Source of the DNA: a virus
Reading direction: 5' to 3' (one strand)
DNA length: 20,809 nt
IMG/VR virus record: IMGVR_UViG_3300014839_000050
Span: 1-20,809 of that record
In this document: piece by piece, positions 1 through 6,084 of the stretch
How the letters are laid out: every line of letters starts with the position of its first letter
Numbering within the stretch: the stretch's first letter is position 1
Notes under the pieces: generated by a model
What the model was told of the DNA's origin: nothing
What the model saw: the letters and a program-made list of their open reading frames with translations, nothing else
Databases searched by the model: none
Program-made: the position numbers and the translations under genes

Positions 1-494
1 AGATAGATATCAGCAAACTTTTTAAACAGGTTTATGTTAATTTAGATAGGTTATCTTTCTATCACATCCTTGGATCATATAGTGATACCCGGCCAAGCAT
101 CTTTTATGGTACAACACTCAAGGGAAACTATCTTGTTAAGAAGGGTCTAGAAGCATTAGAAAATTTTAAATATACGTATAGAGATGATAGATCTAAATTT
201 GATTATAATGTATTTTGTTTGTTAGGTATGTCACCTTTGATAAAAGACTGTGTCATACTCACAGATGAGGTCAAAGAGGTTGTAAAGTTAATGAAAGATG
301 GTATCATACCCGTGAAGATGGGAGACATACCTGTGAATGGAGATGATGTCATCAAGATAAAACCAGGTATCAACGGGATTGACATAGGCAATGTGATAAA
401 GAAACTATACAAAGATGCTTTAAATAAAAAATTTAATTGGACAAATAGAGAGAACAGTCTAAAACATCTAAATGAAATAATGTTTAATTTTTAA
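1..494 (+). CDS. C-terminal part of a probable CCA-adding tRNA nucleotidyltransferase / poly(A) polymerase family protein (5' end outside window)
   Basis: The frame is open from base 3 to the TAA at 492-494, so the gene enters from upstream and only about 163 residues are visible. An ATG at 225 and a TTG at 219 lie inside this longer frame and are unlikely to be the start. The segment GDDVIKIKPGINGIDIGNVI followed by a basic helix and a TNRENSL tail resembles the C-terminal body and tail of class II CCA-adding enzymes, where a 'nGxDl...GpxiGxiL...v..g.l.Nxre' pattern is typical. These enzymes add or repair the 3' CCA of tRNAs in the cytoplasm. The catalytic N-terminal domain (GxxDxD) is not in the window, so the assignment rests on the tail alone. 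An RNA ligase lies about 680 bases downstream, which fits an RNA-repair role. The family is fairly likely; the exact enzyme is uncertain. Confidence 0.5.
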   Translation, partial: IDISKLFKQVYVNLDRLSFYHILGSYSDTRPSIFYGTTLKGNYLVKKGLEALENFKYTYRDDRSKFDYNVFCLLGMSPLIKDCVILTDEVKEVVKLMKDGIIPVKMGDIPVNGDDVIKIKPGINGIDIGNVIKKLYKDALNKKFNWTNRENSLKHLNEIMFNF

Positions 495-500
495 AATAAC

Positions 501-970
501 ATGCAAACTTTTCTACCCTATCCAGATCTACAAAAATCGGTACAGTGTTTGGACTACAAACGTTTGGGTAAACAACGCGTTGAAGCTTTGCAAATCTTAA
601 ACATACTACGTGGCAAACCTACGAAATCTGGTAAATCTTACAAAGGATACATCAACCATCCAATTGTGAACATGTGGAAGGGTATGAAAACACACTCAAG
701 TTATATCATAACCTATGTATAGAAGAATGGGTATCAAGAGGATACAGAAACACAATGAAACTTGAACACGTGGATTATAACATAGAATATCCATCGTGGT
801 TTGGGAATGATGGTTTTCATGCTTCCCATAGATCAAACCTGCTTCGAAAAAACTTTTGTTTTTACTCAGCATATCAATGGCATGAAAACCCCAATGACCC
901 CTACGTATGGGTGAATGTAGATGACAGATTATATACAAAGGTAAACAAAACAGTAACAATTTTAAAATAA
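501..970 (+). pseudogene. Frameshifted pyrimidine-dimer DNA glycosylase-like gene (Pyr_excise family)
   Basis: Two overlapping frames together make one protein of about 155 residues. The first (ATG 501 to TAG 722) begins MQTFLPYPDLQKSVQCLDYK and continues LGKQRVEALQIL, the N-terminal signature of the family annotated as pyrimidine dimer DNA glycosylase/endonuclease V (MSMEG_6572-like members). The second (open from GTG 674 to TAA 970) carries the expected continuation YENTLKLYHNLCIEEW and RGYRNTM. The join should read MWKG-YENTLKLY; the sequence has 'gg tat' where 'ggN tat' is needed, so one base is missing at about 681-683. As read, the gene gives a 73-residue truncated product. The family removes UV photoproducts from DNA. 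It lies 6 bases after the CCA-type gene and 6 before a small membrane protein. A sequencing error is a real alternative to true inactivation. Confidence 0.72.
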
Positions 971-976
971 ACAATC

Positions 977-1156
977 ATGAAAAATTTAAAAAATGTATTG
1001 ATGAAAGGGATGATATTTATCACAGTGATGATCCTTTGTTTTGCGTTCCTTAGTTTCTGTAACTGGGGCACCAATCCACAACATTGGAATGGGTTCTCAA
1101 GGGTTGTGTTTGCGATTTTTGGATTTTTTACATTCATTACTTTAGTGAGTGATTAA
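977..1156 (+). CDS. Small two-segment membrane protein, 59 aa
   Basis: ATG at 977, TAA at 1154-1156, 59 codons. The product has a basic N-terminus (MKNLKNVLMK), a first hydrophobic stretch at about residues 11-28 (GMIFITVMILCFAFLSF), a short polar loop with NWGTNPQHWNG, and a second hydrophobic stretch at about 43-57 (VVFAIFGFFTFITLV). This predicts two transmembrane helices in the host inner membrane. It fills the gap between the glycosylase-like gene (6 bases) and the RNA ligase (17 bases) on the same strand. No family was recognised. Small membrane proteins are common in T4-like early regions, but the function here is unknown. Confidence 0.6.
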   Translation: MKNLKNVLMKGMIFITVMILCFAFLSFCNWGTNPQHWNGFSRVVFAIFGFFTFITLVSD

Positions 1157-1173
1157 CACCAAACTTCACCATC

Positions 1174-2391
1174 ATGGATGAAATCACAAACATAAATGAA
1201 ACTGCAGATGTTAGAAAATTGGCAACCATCGCCAAGGTTCTAGAAGTGAACCCAATCGAGGGTGCTGAAAACATTGAGCTCTCCACCATACGTGGGTGGC
1301 ATGTGGTGACAAAGAAGGGAGACTTTAAACCCGGCGATCTTTGTATCTACATTGAGGTCGACTCCGTTCTCTACGATGGTCTTCCAGAGGACAGACAGAT
1401 CGAATGGAATGAGCTTCATAAACAACTATCCAAAGCCAAGACACAGGAAGAGAAGGATGTCATCAAACAGAAGATGGAAGATATATCCAAGCTAAACATC
1501 ATTCCTCAGTTTGAGTTCCTTAGAGCTTCGAAGTTTAGGATAAAGACGAAAGTCATATTTGGTCAGATATCACAGGGCATATGTTTTCCTCTATCCATAC
1601 TCCCGATTCATACACAGAGACTCATAGAAGAAAACCTGTTGATAACCTTTGAGGGAATGGATGTGACTGATATCCTTGGTGTCACACAATATGTTGAACC
1701 TGAAACATCTTCACTGAGCGGTGACACAAAGGGAGAACTTCAGAACATTAATATCTTGGTCAGCGACGAGGAACGCCTAGAAAACTTGAATGACATATGG
1801 AATGAATTGAAGAAGTTCATGTATGTTGTGTCAGAGAAGTTGGAGGGAGCATCTGTCACATTCTATCTCAAGAAAGGTGAGTTTGGGTGTTGTTCTCGTA
1901 AGTTGAACCTTAAAGATAGTGAGAATAACAAGATATGGAGAGTTGCAAGAGCTCTAGACATTGAGAACAAGATGAAAAAACATTCAGAAGAGCACCACAT
2001 TGGTAACTTCTGTCTTCAGGGTGAGATAGTCGGTGAAGGCGTGCAAGGAAACATCTATAAACTAAAAGGGAACACCGTCAGGTTCTATAATGCATTTGAC
2101 ATCGATAAACAAAAGTACATCGAATATAATGATTTCATGATCATGATGAATGAGATGGGTCTAGATATGGTTCCCATCATCGATAATAGCTTTACGCTTC
2201 CTGAGACACCTGATGAACTGTTCAATGTGGTGGATAAGACGCACACCGTGTTTGGAAACAACCCAAAACAACTTATTGAGGGTTATGTACTTGTGGCAGT
2301 TGGAGATGTGAAGGGTTCAAAGATAACAAGATCAGCACACAATCGTCTTTCATTTAAGTGCAAATCACGCACATATGAAATGAATAAATAG
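1174..2391 (+). CDS. RNA ligase, DRB0094 (Rnl5-like) type
   Basis: 405 residues from ATG 1174 to TAG 2389-2391. The order is an N-terminal OB-like domain (about residues 14-70, with IRGWHVVTKKGDFKPGD and IEVDSVL), a linker, and a nucleotidyltransferase domain. Motif I is SEKLEGAS with the expected adenylated lysine at K222 (K-L-E-G). Further motif candidates are GEIVGEG (about 283-289), FYNAFDI (304-310), IEGYVL (368-373) and the motif V lysines in SFKCKS (393-398). An OB domain placed before the ligase domain is characteristic of the Deinococcus DRB0094 family rather than T4 Rnl1 or Rnl2. Such enzymes seal nicks in RNA using ATP. In a phage this fits repair of tRNA cut by host anticodon nucleases, which is inference. 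The end of a probable CCA-adding gene upstream supports an RNA-repair neighbourhood. Confidence 0.85.
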   Translation: MDEITNINETADVRKLATIAKVLEVNPIEGAENIELSTIRGWHVVTKKGDFKPGDLCIYIEVDSVLYDGLPEDRQIEWNELHKQLSKAKTQEEKDVIKQKMEDISKLNIIPQFEFLRASKFRIKTKVIFGQISQGICFPLSILPIHTQRLIEENLLITFEGMDVTDILGVTQYVEPETSSLSGDTKGELQNINILVSDEERLENLNDIWNELKKFMYVVSEKLEGASVTFYLKKGEFGCCSRKLNLKDSENNKIWRVARALDIENKMKKHSEEHHIGNFCLQGEIVGEGVQGNIYKLKGNTVRFYNAFDIDKQKYIEYNDFMIMMNEMGLDMVPIIDNSFTLPETPDELFNVVDKTHTVFGNNPKQLIEGYVLVAVGDVKGSKITRSAHNRLSFKCKSRTYEMNK

Positions 2392-2474
2392 TTGATTCAC
2401 AATAAATCATATTTATTTTTAAATAATTAACGTATTTATTTTTCATTTTCACAAAAAATGATTATATTTACATC

Positions 2475-2903
2475 ATGAAAGCTCAAATCGATAGAAATAA
2501 AGCGTTGGTCATATTAGATTGGTGCACAAAGAAATTTGGAAAGTCAAAACACCAGACTTCCTTTCCAAAGATGAGGTTCTGCAAGAGCTCAGGTATGAGT
2601 GATAAGAACTATGAGGATGGGCTTCGTGGATGGTATAATGACAAGACAAACACAATCATCATCTTTGGTGGGTCTAATACATCCATGAGAGAGTTGTGCA
2701 CCACGATGATACATGAATATAAACACTTCAAACTGGACCCAGATGAATATGTGAGTCTACATCACGATCTCATAAAGATGGGCAAGACCCTAGACAATAT
2801 CCACGTGAATCATCCTCATGAAAAAAGATGCATAAGAGCAGAGAGAACATGGGGTGACACATGCTTTAACCAATTGAGAAATAAGCTATACAAACATTCA
2901 TGA
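2475..2903 (+). CDS. Zincin-like putative metalloprotease (HExxH)
   Basis: 142 residues from ATG 2475 to TGA 2903. The visible motif is MIHEYKHF, a zinc-binding HExxH (H80, E81, H84), inside a hydrophobic helix (LCTTMIHEYKHF). About 30 residues later HPHEKRCIRAER gives a plausible third zinc ligand (E116), the layout seen in ImmA/SprT-like zincins. Before the motif, YNDKTNTIIIFGG looks like the edge strand of such a fold. It is too short for a multidomain protease. An 83-base AT-rich gap precedes it, and TATATTTAC ends three bases before the ATG, so the message may be nearly leaderless. The next gene follows after 21 bases. The metal site is clear; the substrate is unknown. Confidence 0.62.
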   Translation: MKAQIDRNKALVILDWCTKKFGKSKHQTSFPKMRFCKSSGMSDKNYEDGLRGWYNDKTNTIIIFGGSNTSMRELCTTMIHEYKHFKLDPDEYVSLHHDLIKMGKTLDNIHVNHPHEKRCIRAERTWGDTCFNQLRNKLYKHS

Positions 2904-2912
2904 CACCCTAAG

Positions 2913-2926
2913 ATGTGATATCACAT
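2913..2926. promoter_or_regulatory. Perfect 14-bp palindrome overlapping a start codon
   Basis: ATGTGATATCACAT is a perfect inverted repeat. Its last two bases are the A and T of the ATG of the gene at 2925. It could be a repressor site or a short mRNA hairpin masking the start. Its TGTGA/TCACA arms recall a CRP half-site, but the spacer is two bases rather than six, so a CRP site is not claimed. Confidence 0.35.
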
Positions 2927-3365
2927 GAAAAGATTAAAAGATGTACAACAATTTCTAAACAGCATCCCAAACATCAATTGTGGTGGATGTGGGATTTCAG
3001 CACTGGCCATGTATAGATGGTTAAAGAAGAATGATCGTCTGAAGGATGAAAAGGCAAAATTCATCTTCTGTTACAAATCGTACAATGAGGACAAGTTTCT
3101 CAACAATGAAGAGGTGTTAAAAAAAGGAGAGGGAAACATCAAAGCTCCAACACACGTGGTCATACACTTCAAGAAAAGATATATAGATTCTGAAGGAACC
3201 GTGGACATAAGAGAATATAAACACAGACAACACATAGAGGATGAAGACTTCATGGTGAAAACAAACAACTCGAGTGGGTGGAATGAGATGTTTAACAGGT
3301 GTCACCTTGAAAACATTCAGGGTTTTTTGGGCATAGACATGTCAGACATCTTGACGCGTGTTTGA
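2925..3365 (+). CDS. Hypothetical protein with a papain-fold-like Cys-His-Asp pattern
   Basis: 146 residues from ATG 2925 to TGA 3365. NCGGCGISALAMYRWL near the N-terminus is a Cys at the start of a helix (C22), as in papain-like and transglutaminase-like folds. THVVIHF (H77) and YIDSEG (D88) follow at the distances expected for the other two triad members. This suggests a small cysteine-hydrolase fold, but motif spacing is the only evidence. The remainder is charged, with no membrane segment or signal peptide. It starts 21 bases after the zincin-like gene and is followed by a long regulatory gap, so the two may form one short transcription unit. The biological role is unknown. Confidence 0.5.
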   Translation: MKRLKDVQQFLNSIPNINCGGCGISALAMYRWLKKNDRLKDEKAKFIFCYKSYNEDKFLNNEEVLKKGEGNIKAPTHVVIHFKKRYIDSEGTVDIREYKHRQHIEDEDFMVKTNNSSGWNEMFNRCHLENIQGFLGIDMSDILTRV

Positions 3366-3587
3366 TATTAAAATGTTTTCTTTCTATCTAGATCCTATAG
3401 TATTTTATCGCTGAGCCTTAAGTACTTAATTATATGAACGCAAAGTGAAAAGTTTCACATCTCATGTTAAAGGTGTGTTAAAATTTCCGATGAATGTTAA
3501 AATCATGTTAAATGTCACAAAAATGTCAGATTTCATCATTTATCACGATATATAAATAAAAATTTAACAATTTAACAATATAATAAT
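3366..3587 (+). promoter_or_regulatory. 222-base regulatory gap with TGTTAAA repeats and short palindromes
   Basis: No gene is seen here. The gap holds a perfect 12-base palindrome TTAAGTACTTAA (3418-3429), the small inverted repeat GTGAAA-AG-TTTCAC (3445-3458), four copies of TGTTAAA (starting 3465, 3476, 3495, 3506; steps 11, 19, 11) and two copies of the complement TTTAACA (3563, 3571) around a late-type box at 3551-3558. This looks like a control region between the gene pair ending at 3365 and the late-type gene at 3588. No clear intrinsic terminator was found in it. Confidence 0.5.
3547..3560 (+). promoter_or_regulatory. T4-like late promoter (exact TATAAATA)
   Basis: GATATATAAATAAA contains the exact T4 late box TATAAATA at 3551-3558. 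In T4 the gp55-directed polymerase recognises this element alone, centred near -10. The start would lie at about 3564, giving a leader of roughly 24 bases before the ATG at 3588. Confidence 0.6.
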
Positions 3588-3914
3588 ATGGGGTCCAACC
3601 AAAACGTGTTTCTGGCCAAGATGTATGAAAAGATACAAGCTGGAGAATTTGATAAGTATCTTACGATGCCTATGATGACAAAGGAGTTACTGTATTCTTC
3701 AATAAAGGCAAGGATACTCAAGAAGATAGAGACCAAAGCCACACCGGTCCTGACAGACACTCAGGTGCTTGATGCGATCGAGGATGCCAAGGAAGCAGCA
3801 GGAAGTTCGATGTACATATTTTTACAGTTGGGACTCGTTGAGAAGACAGAAGATGGTTATCAGTTATCAAAACTAGGAAAGCTTGCATGTAAGGAAGTTT
3901 CTCGAATGAAGTAG
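3588..3914 (+). CDS. Hypothetical late-type protein, 108 aa
   Basis: ATG 3588 to TAG 3914. It is mostly helical by composition. The C-terminal half (MYIFLQLGLVEKTEDGYQLSKLGK, about residues 74-97) resembles the wing of a winged-helix domain, where a helix is followed by 'GLVEKxxDGYxLSxLG'. No catalytic motif, signal peptide or membrane segment is present. It lies 29 bases after an exact late box and has no Shine-Dalgarno sequence. The promoter suggests late expression, perhaps as a virion or late regulatory protein. No named family was recognised. Confidence 0.55.
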   Translation: MGSNQNVFLAKMYEKIQAGEFDKYLTMPMMTKELLYSSIKARILKKIETKATPVLTDTQVLDAIEDAKEAAGSSMYIFLQLGLVEKTEDGYQLSKLGKLACKEVSRMK

Positions 3915-3931
3915 GAGATATATAGGATAAA

Positions 3932-4222
3932 GTGAAAATCCTATTAGTTACATTCCTGTTATTCATTTCGATGAGTTGTTGTTCCCAAAATTTTTCGTTC
4001 AAGATTTCACACTATGCCAATGGCAAGAAGATGGAAATGTTTACGTTTAAAAACAAAGTGTTGGACGGAAAATACTTCTATTGGGACATAGATGGTTATC
4101 TTTTGATAAGTGGATCATATACCAATGGAAAGAAAAATGGCGCCTGGTTTTACTATTGGAAGAGCAGGGTTAAGGAAGAATGCTTGTTTAAGAATGATAC
4201 ATTGGTAGATTGTAAAAATTAA
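3932..4222 (+). CDS. Small lipoprotein with a MORN/YwqK-like repeat
   Basis: 96 residues from GTG 3932 to TAA 4222. The start is MKILLVTFLLFISMSCCSQ: a basic residue, a hydrophobic core and a lipobox-like SMSC with the modifiable Cys at about 16. A lipoprotein exported by the host and anchored in a membrane is likely. The mature part has NGKKMEMFTFKNKVLDGKYF and then GSYTNGKKNGAWFYYW, the 'xGxYxNGKKxGxWxxY' repeat of MORN/YwqK-like proteins that are frequent in Bacteroidota. It sits between the late-type gene at 3588 and the lysozyme, with gaps of 17 and 13 bases. A role in modifying the cell surface, such as superinfection exclusion or lysis, would fit but is not shown. The GTG start has no ATG alternative that keeps the signal. 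Confidence 0.58.
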   Translation: MKILLVTFLLFISMSCCSQNFSFKISHYANGKKMEMFTFKNKVLDGKYFYWDIDGYLLISGSYTNGKKNGAWFYYWKSRVKEECLFKNDTLVDCKN

Positions 4223-4235
4223 AAAAAATTAAAAT

Positions 4236-4916
4236 ATGGTTTCAACTATTTCAACAAAACGATTGAATGAACTCGGGTGTGTTCTCGGACTGGATTGTTC
4301 CAAGTACCAAAAAAATATTACGTGGAACAAAGTATATGCGGCAGGCATAAGGTTTGCATTCATCAAGATCACAGAGGGAACAAACTACAGTGAGGATGAT
4401 GTATATAACCTCAAAGCTAGGATATTGGAGGCTCAGAAACAGGGTGTCAAAACTGGGTATTATCATTTCGCGCAACCGGGAAACGTGAACATACCCGAGG
4501 ATGATGCTAAGCAAGAGATCACAAATGTGTTAAATCATCTTAAGATACTCCCAAAGTGTGATTTTCCAATTGTGTTAGATGTAGAAGCATATTCCAATAA
4601 TAATATATGGGACAATAAAATGGATCACATGGATAGGTTCATCAACACATTCATCACTGAGATGAAAAAGAATGGCCATGACATCATAATCTATTCATAT
4701 CGTAGTTTCATTGATGATAACACTGATCACATATTTGGTGATTATCCACTGTGGTTGGCCTCATATTTAAATGATCCAGAACACTATACACCAACGCTTC
4801 CAAGTGGGTGGAGTGAGTGGAAAATTTGGCAGTTCACTGAAAAGGGAAGGATAGATGGATATGATGGAGACATAGATTTGGATGTGATGAAAAATGAGTA
4901 TTTTAATCAGTTTTAG
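4236..4916 (+). CDS. GH25 lysozyme (N-acetylmuramidase), probable endolysin
   Basis: 226 residues from ATG 4236 to TAG 4916. It is a single glycoside hydrolase family 25 domain. LGLDCSKYQ holds the conserved DxSxxQ aspartate (D20), RFAFIKITEGTNY is the usual second strand, TGYYHFAQPG the next, and FPIVLDVEAYS carries the DxE pair (D115, E117) that forms the active centre. HDIIIYSYRSF and WKIWQFTEKGRIDGYDGDID close the barrel. GH25 enzymes cut the beta-1,4 bond between MurNAc and GlcNAc in peptidoglycan. No signal peptide or cell-wall-binding domain is visible, so release would need a holin or another export route; none is clear next to it. The preceding lipoprotein and the following hairpin (4947-4975) place it at the end of a transcription unit. 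Confidence 0.9.
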   Translation: MVSTISTKRLNELGCVLGLDCSKYQKNITWNKVYAAGIRFAFIKITEGTNYSEDDVYNLKARILEAQKQGVKTGYYHFAQPGNVNIPEDDAKQEITNVLNHLKILPKCDFPIVLDVEAYSNNNIWDNKMDHMDRFINTFITEMKKNGHDIIIYSYRSFIDDNTDHIFGDYPLWLASYLNDPEHYTPTLPSGWSEWKIWQFTEKGRIDGYDGDIDLDVMKNEYFNQF

Positions 4917-4946
4917 ATAAACATGAAAATTTAACGACAATTTAAC

Positions 4947-4975
4947 AAGTTCAGGTGAAAATCTGAACTTTTGTT
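4947..4975 (+). terminator. Rho-independent terminator after the lysozyme
   Basis: AAGTTCAG (4947-4954) and CTGAACTT (4963-4970) form a perfect 8-bp stem with an 8-base loop, followed by a T-rich tail. It lies 30 bases after the lysozyme stop and before the duplicated genes. Confidence 0.65.
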
Positions 4976-4981
4976 GTTTAT

Positions 4982-5044
4982 ATTTACTCCATGATTAATT
5001 TTAAAAAACACAGTGATCCATTTGGTTCCTTGGGGATAGGGAAA
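4982..5044 (+). repeat. Direct repeat, copy A (63 nt, pairs with 5292-5354)
   Basis: It matches 5292-5354 at 61 of 63 positions, with the first 47 bases identical. It covers nine bases before the ATG and the first 18 codons. The bodies of the two genes are much more diverged. Confidence 0.9.
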
Positions 5045-5284
5045 GATCATATACTAAGTGATATATGCAAGGTTGGCAAAGATGGTAGACAAGAAATAAC
5101 TACTTGTAAATGGTTGAATAGAAATAAACAGGGTTATTTTTGTTTAAAAATATGTAATAATGAAAAACATGCAGAATTTTTACACTACGCCAATCATGGT
5201 AGTTATGAACTTAAAGGTGACTATTGTGATGGCATAGATGAGAACATAGATTTAACACCCATGAATATAATAGATGAAAGATGA
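4991..5284 (+). CDS. Hypothetical protein with GIGK N-terminal peptide, copy 1
   Basis: 97 residues from ATG 4991 to TGA 5284. The N-terminus MINFKKHSDPFGSLGIGK is the same peptide as in the next gene and resembles the segment NPLSSMGIGKTQII in the gene at 14555. The body contains CKVGKDG, TCKWL, GYFCLKIC and GDYCDGIDENI, all shared in weaker form with the next gene. This points to a small cysteine-containing domain of unknown function. No catalytic signature is recognised. The gene follows a terminator, and TATATTTAC ends three bases before its ATG, as at 2475. It is one half of a tandem duplication. Confidence 0.6.
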   Translation: MINFKKHSDPFGSLGIGKDHILSDICKVGKDGRQEITTCKWLNRNKQGYFCLKICNNEKHAEFLHYANHGSYELKGDYCDGIDENIDLTPMNIIDER

Positions 5285-5291
5285 CATCATA

Positions 5292-5354
5292 ATTTACTCC
5301 ATGATTAATTTTAAAAAACACAGTGATCCATTTGGTTCTTTAGGGATAGGGAAA
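5292..5354 (+). repeat. Direct repeat, copy B (63 nt, pairs with 4982-5044)
   Basis: Second copy of the 63-nt repeat, offset by 310 bases. Its upstream nine bases ATTTACTCC are identical to copy A, which supports ATG 5301 as the start of the second gene. Confidence 0.9.
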
Positions 5355-5570
5355 TCTCAAATTATACATAAATTTTGCAAAGTTGGTGATAATGGAGAAA
5401 AAAATACAATGACATGTAGATATTTGGCCAGATATCCAGAAGGGTACTTTTGTTTAAAACTATCAAAATATAAAGAAGCTATCGATACTATTAAAAATTA
5501 TCAGGTTGGTGATTATTGTGATGGGATAGATGAAAATATCAAATTAGCAGAAATAAATTATGAAAGATGA
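5301..5570 (+). CDS. Hypothetical protein with GIGK N-terminal peptide, copy 2
   Basis: 89 residues from ATG 5301 to TGA 5570. A longer form could begin at ATG 5274 inside the end of copy 1, but 5301 gives exactly the N-terminus MINFKKHSDPFGSLGIGK of copy 1 with the same preceding bases, so it is preferred. The body shares CKVG, TCRYL, GYFCLKL and GDYCDGIDENI with copy 1. The middle region differs in length and sequence, so the pair has diverged while the first 18 codons stayed almost identical. Its stop overlaps the start of the next gene (ATGA at 5567-5570), suggesting translational coupling. Confidence 0.6.
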   Translation: MINFKKHSDPFGSLGIGKSQIIHKFCKVGDNGEKNTMTCRYLARYPEGYFCLKLSKYKEAIDTIKNYQVGDYCDGIDENIKLAEINYER

Positions 5571-6079
5571 CGCGTGTTTATCAAACAATAGTTGATCCAA
5601 ATCATGGAAACTGTATGCAAGCTGTCATCGCAAGTTTGTTAGAATTGTCACTTGATGATGTGCCTCACTTTTTGGAGTTTAAAGATAGATGGTTTACTGA
5701 ATTTGTTAAGTTTTTGAACAAGAAGGGTTATAGATATCACGGGATGTTTCATAACAAGAACTACAACAGGCTTTTGAACCCAACGTCTTGTTGTTTCAAA
5801 GAAGAGAGGTTTCACAGACCAAACATACTAAGCATAACCAATTTAAAGAAGGCCAAAGGTATCAATGGGTATTTTTATGGTAGTGTACTTTCTCCAAAAA
5901 ATTTTAATTTTGGTGATGGTTCAAACAAAACCCATGCAATCATAATAGATGTGAACTGTAGGGTTGTGCATGATGTTAACCAAGAGTATAAAAACATAAT
6001 AAAATACCCATTAAGTGACTTGCTTAAATACAATGGAGTGATCGATGTATATGACTTAAGAAAGAAAGATAAAAGATGA
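5567..6079 (+). CDS. Papain-like (C39-type) cysteine peptidase fold protein
   Basis: 170 residues from ATG 5567 to TGA 6079. NHGNCMQAVIASLLELSLDD places a Cys (C16) at the start of a helix, and 'xCxxAxiAsLLelxldxVPhF' is a pattern seen in small phage and bacterial papain-like proteins. KTHAIIIDVN gives the His (H123) and VVHDVNQEY the Asp (D136), completing a Cys-His-Asp triad in the right order. No signal or membrane segment is present. Related proteins are often annotated as C39-like peptidases, but their substrates are rarely known. The gene is coupled at both ends by ATGA overlaps, to copy 2 of the duplicated gene and to the nucleotidyltransferase. Confidence 0.6.
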   Translation: MTRVYQTIVDPNHGNCMQAVIASLLELSLDDVPHFLEFKDRWFTEFVKFLNKKGYRYHGMFHNKNYNRLLNPTSCCFKEERFHRPNILSITNLKKAKGINGYFYGSVLSPKNFNFGDGSNKTHAIIIDVNCRVVHDVNQEYKNIIKYPLSDLLKYNGVIDVYDLRKKDKR

Positions 6080-6084
6080 ATAAT
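6069..6084 (+). repeat. 16-nt junction repeat, copy 1 (second at 6831-6846)
   Basis: ATAAAAGATGAATAAT occurs at 6069-6084 and 6831-6846. Both copies span an ATGA stop-start overlap between consecutive genes and encode the same first residues (MNN). Confidence 0.7.

Noticed and set aside
2392-2474. Terminator after the RNA ligase (AATAAA/TTTATT inverted repeat)
   Set aside because: The stem consists only of A-T pairs in a very AT-rich gap and is too weak to call.
2913-2926. CRP binding site at the palindrome
   Set aside because: The TGTGA and TCACA arms are separated by two bases rather than six, so the geometry does not fit CRP.
5274-5300. Upstream ATG at 5274 as the start of duplicate copy 2
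   Set aside because: The nine extra residues have no counterpart in copy 1, and the 63-nt repeat places the true start at 5301.
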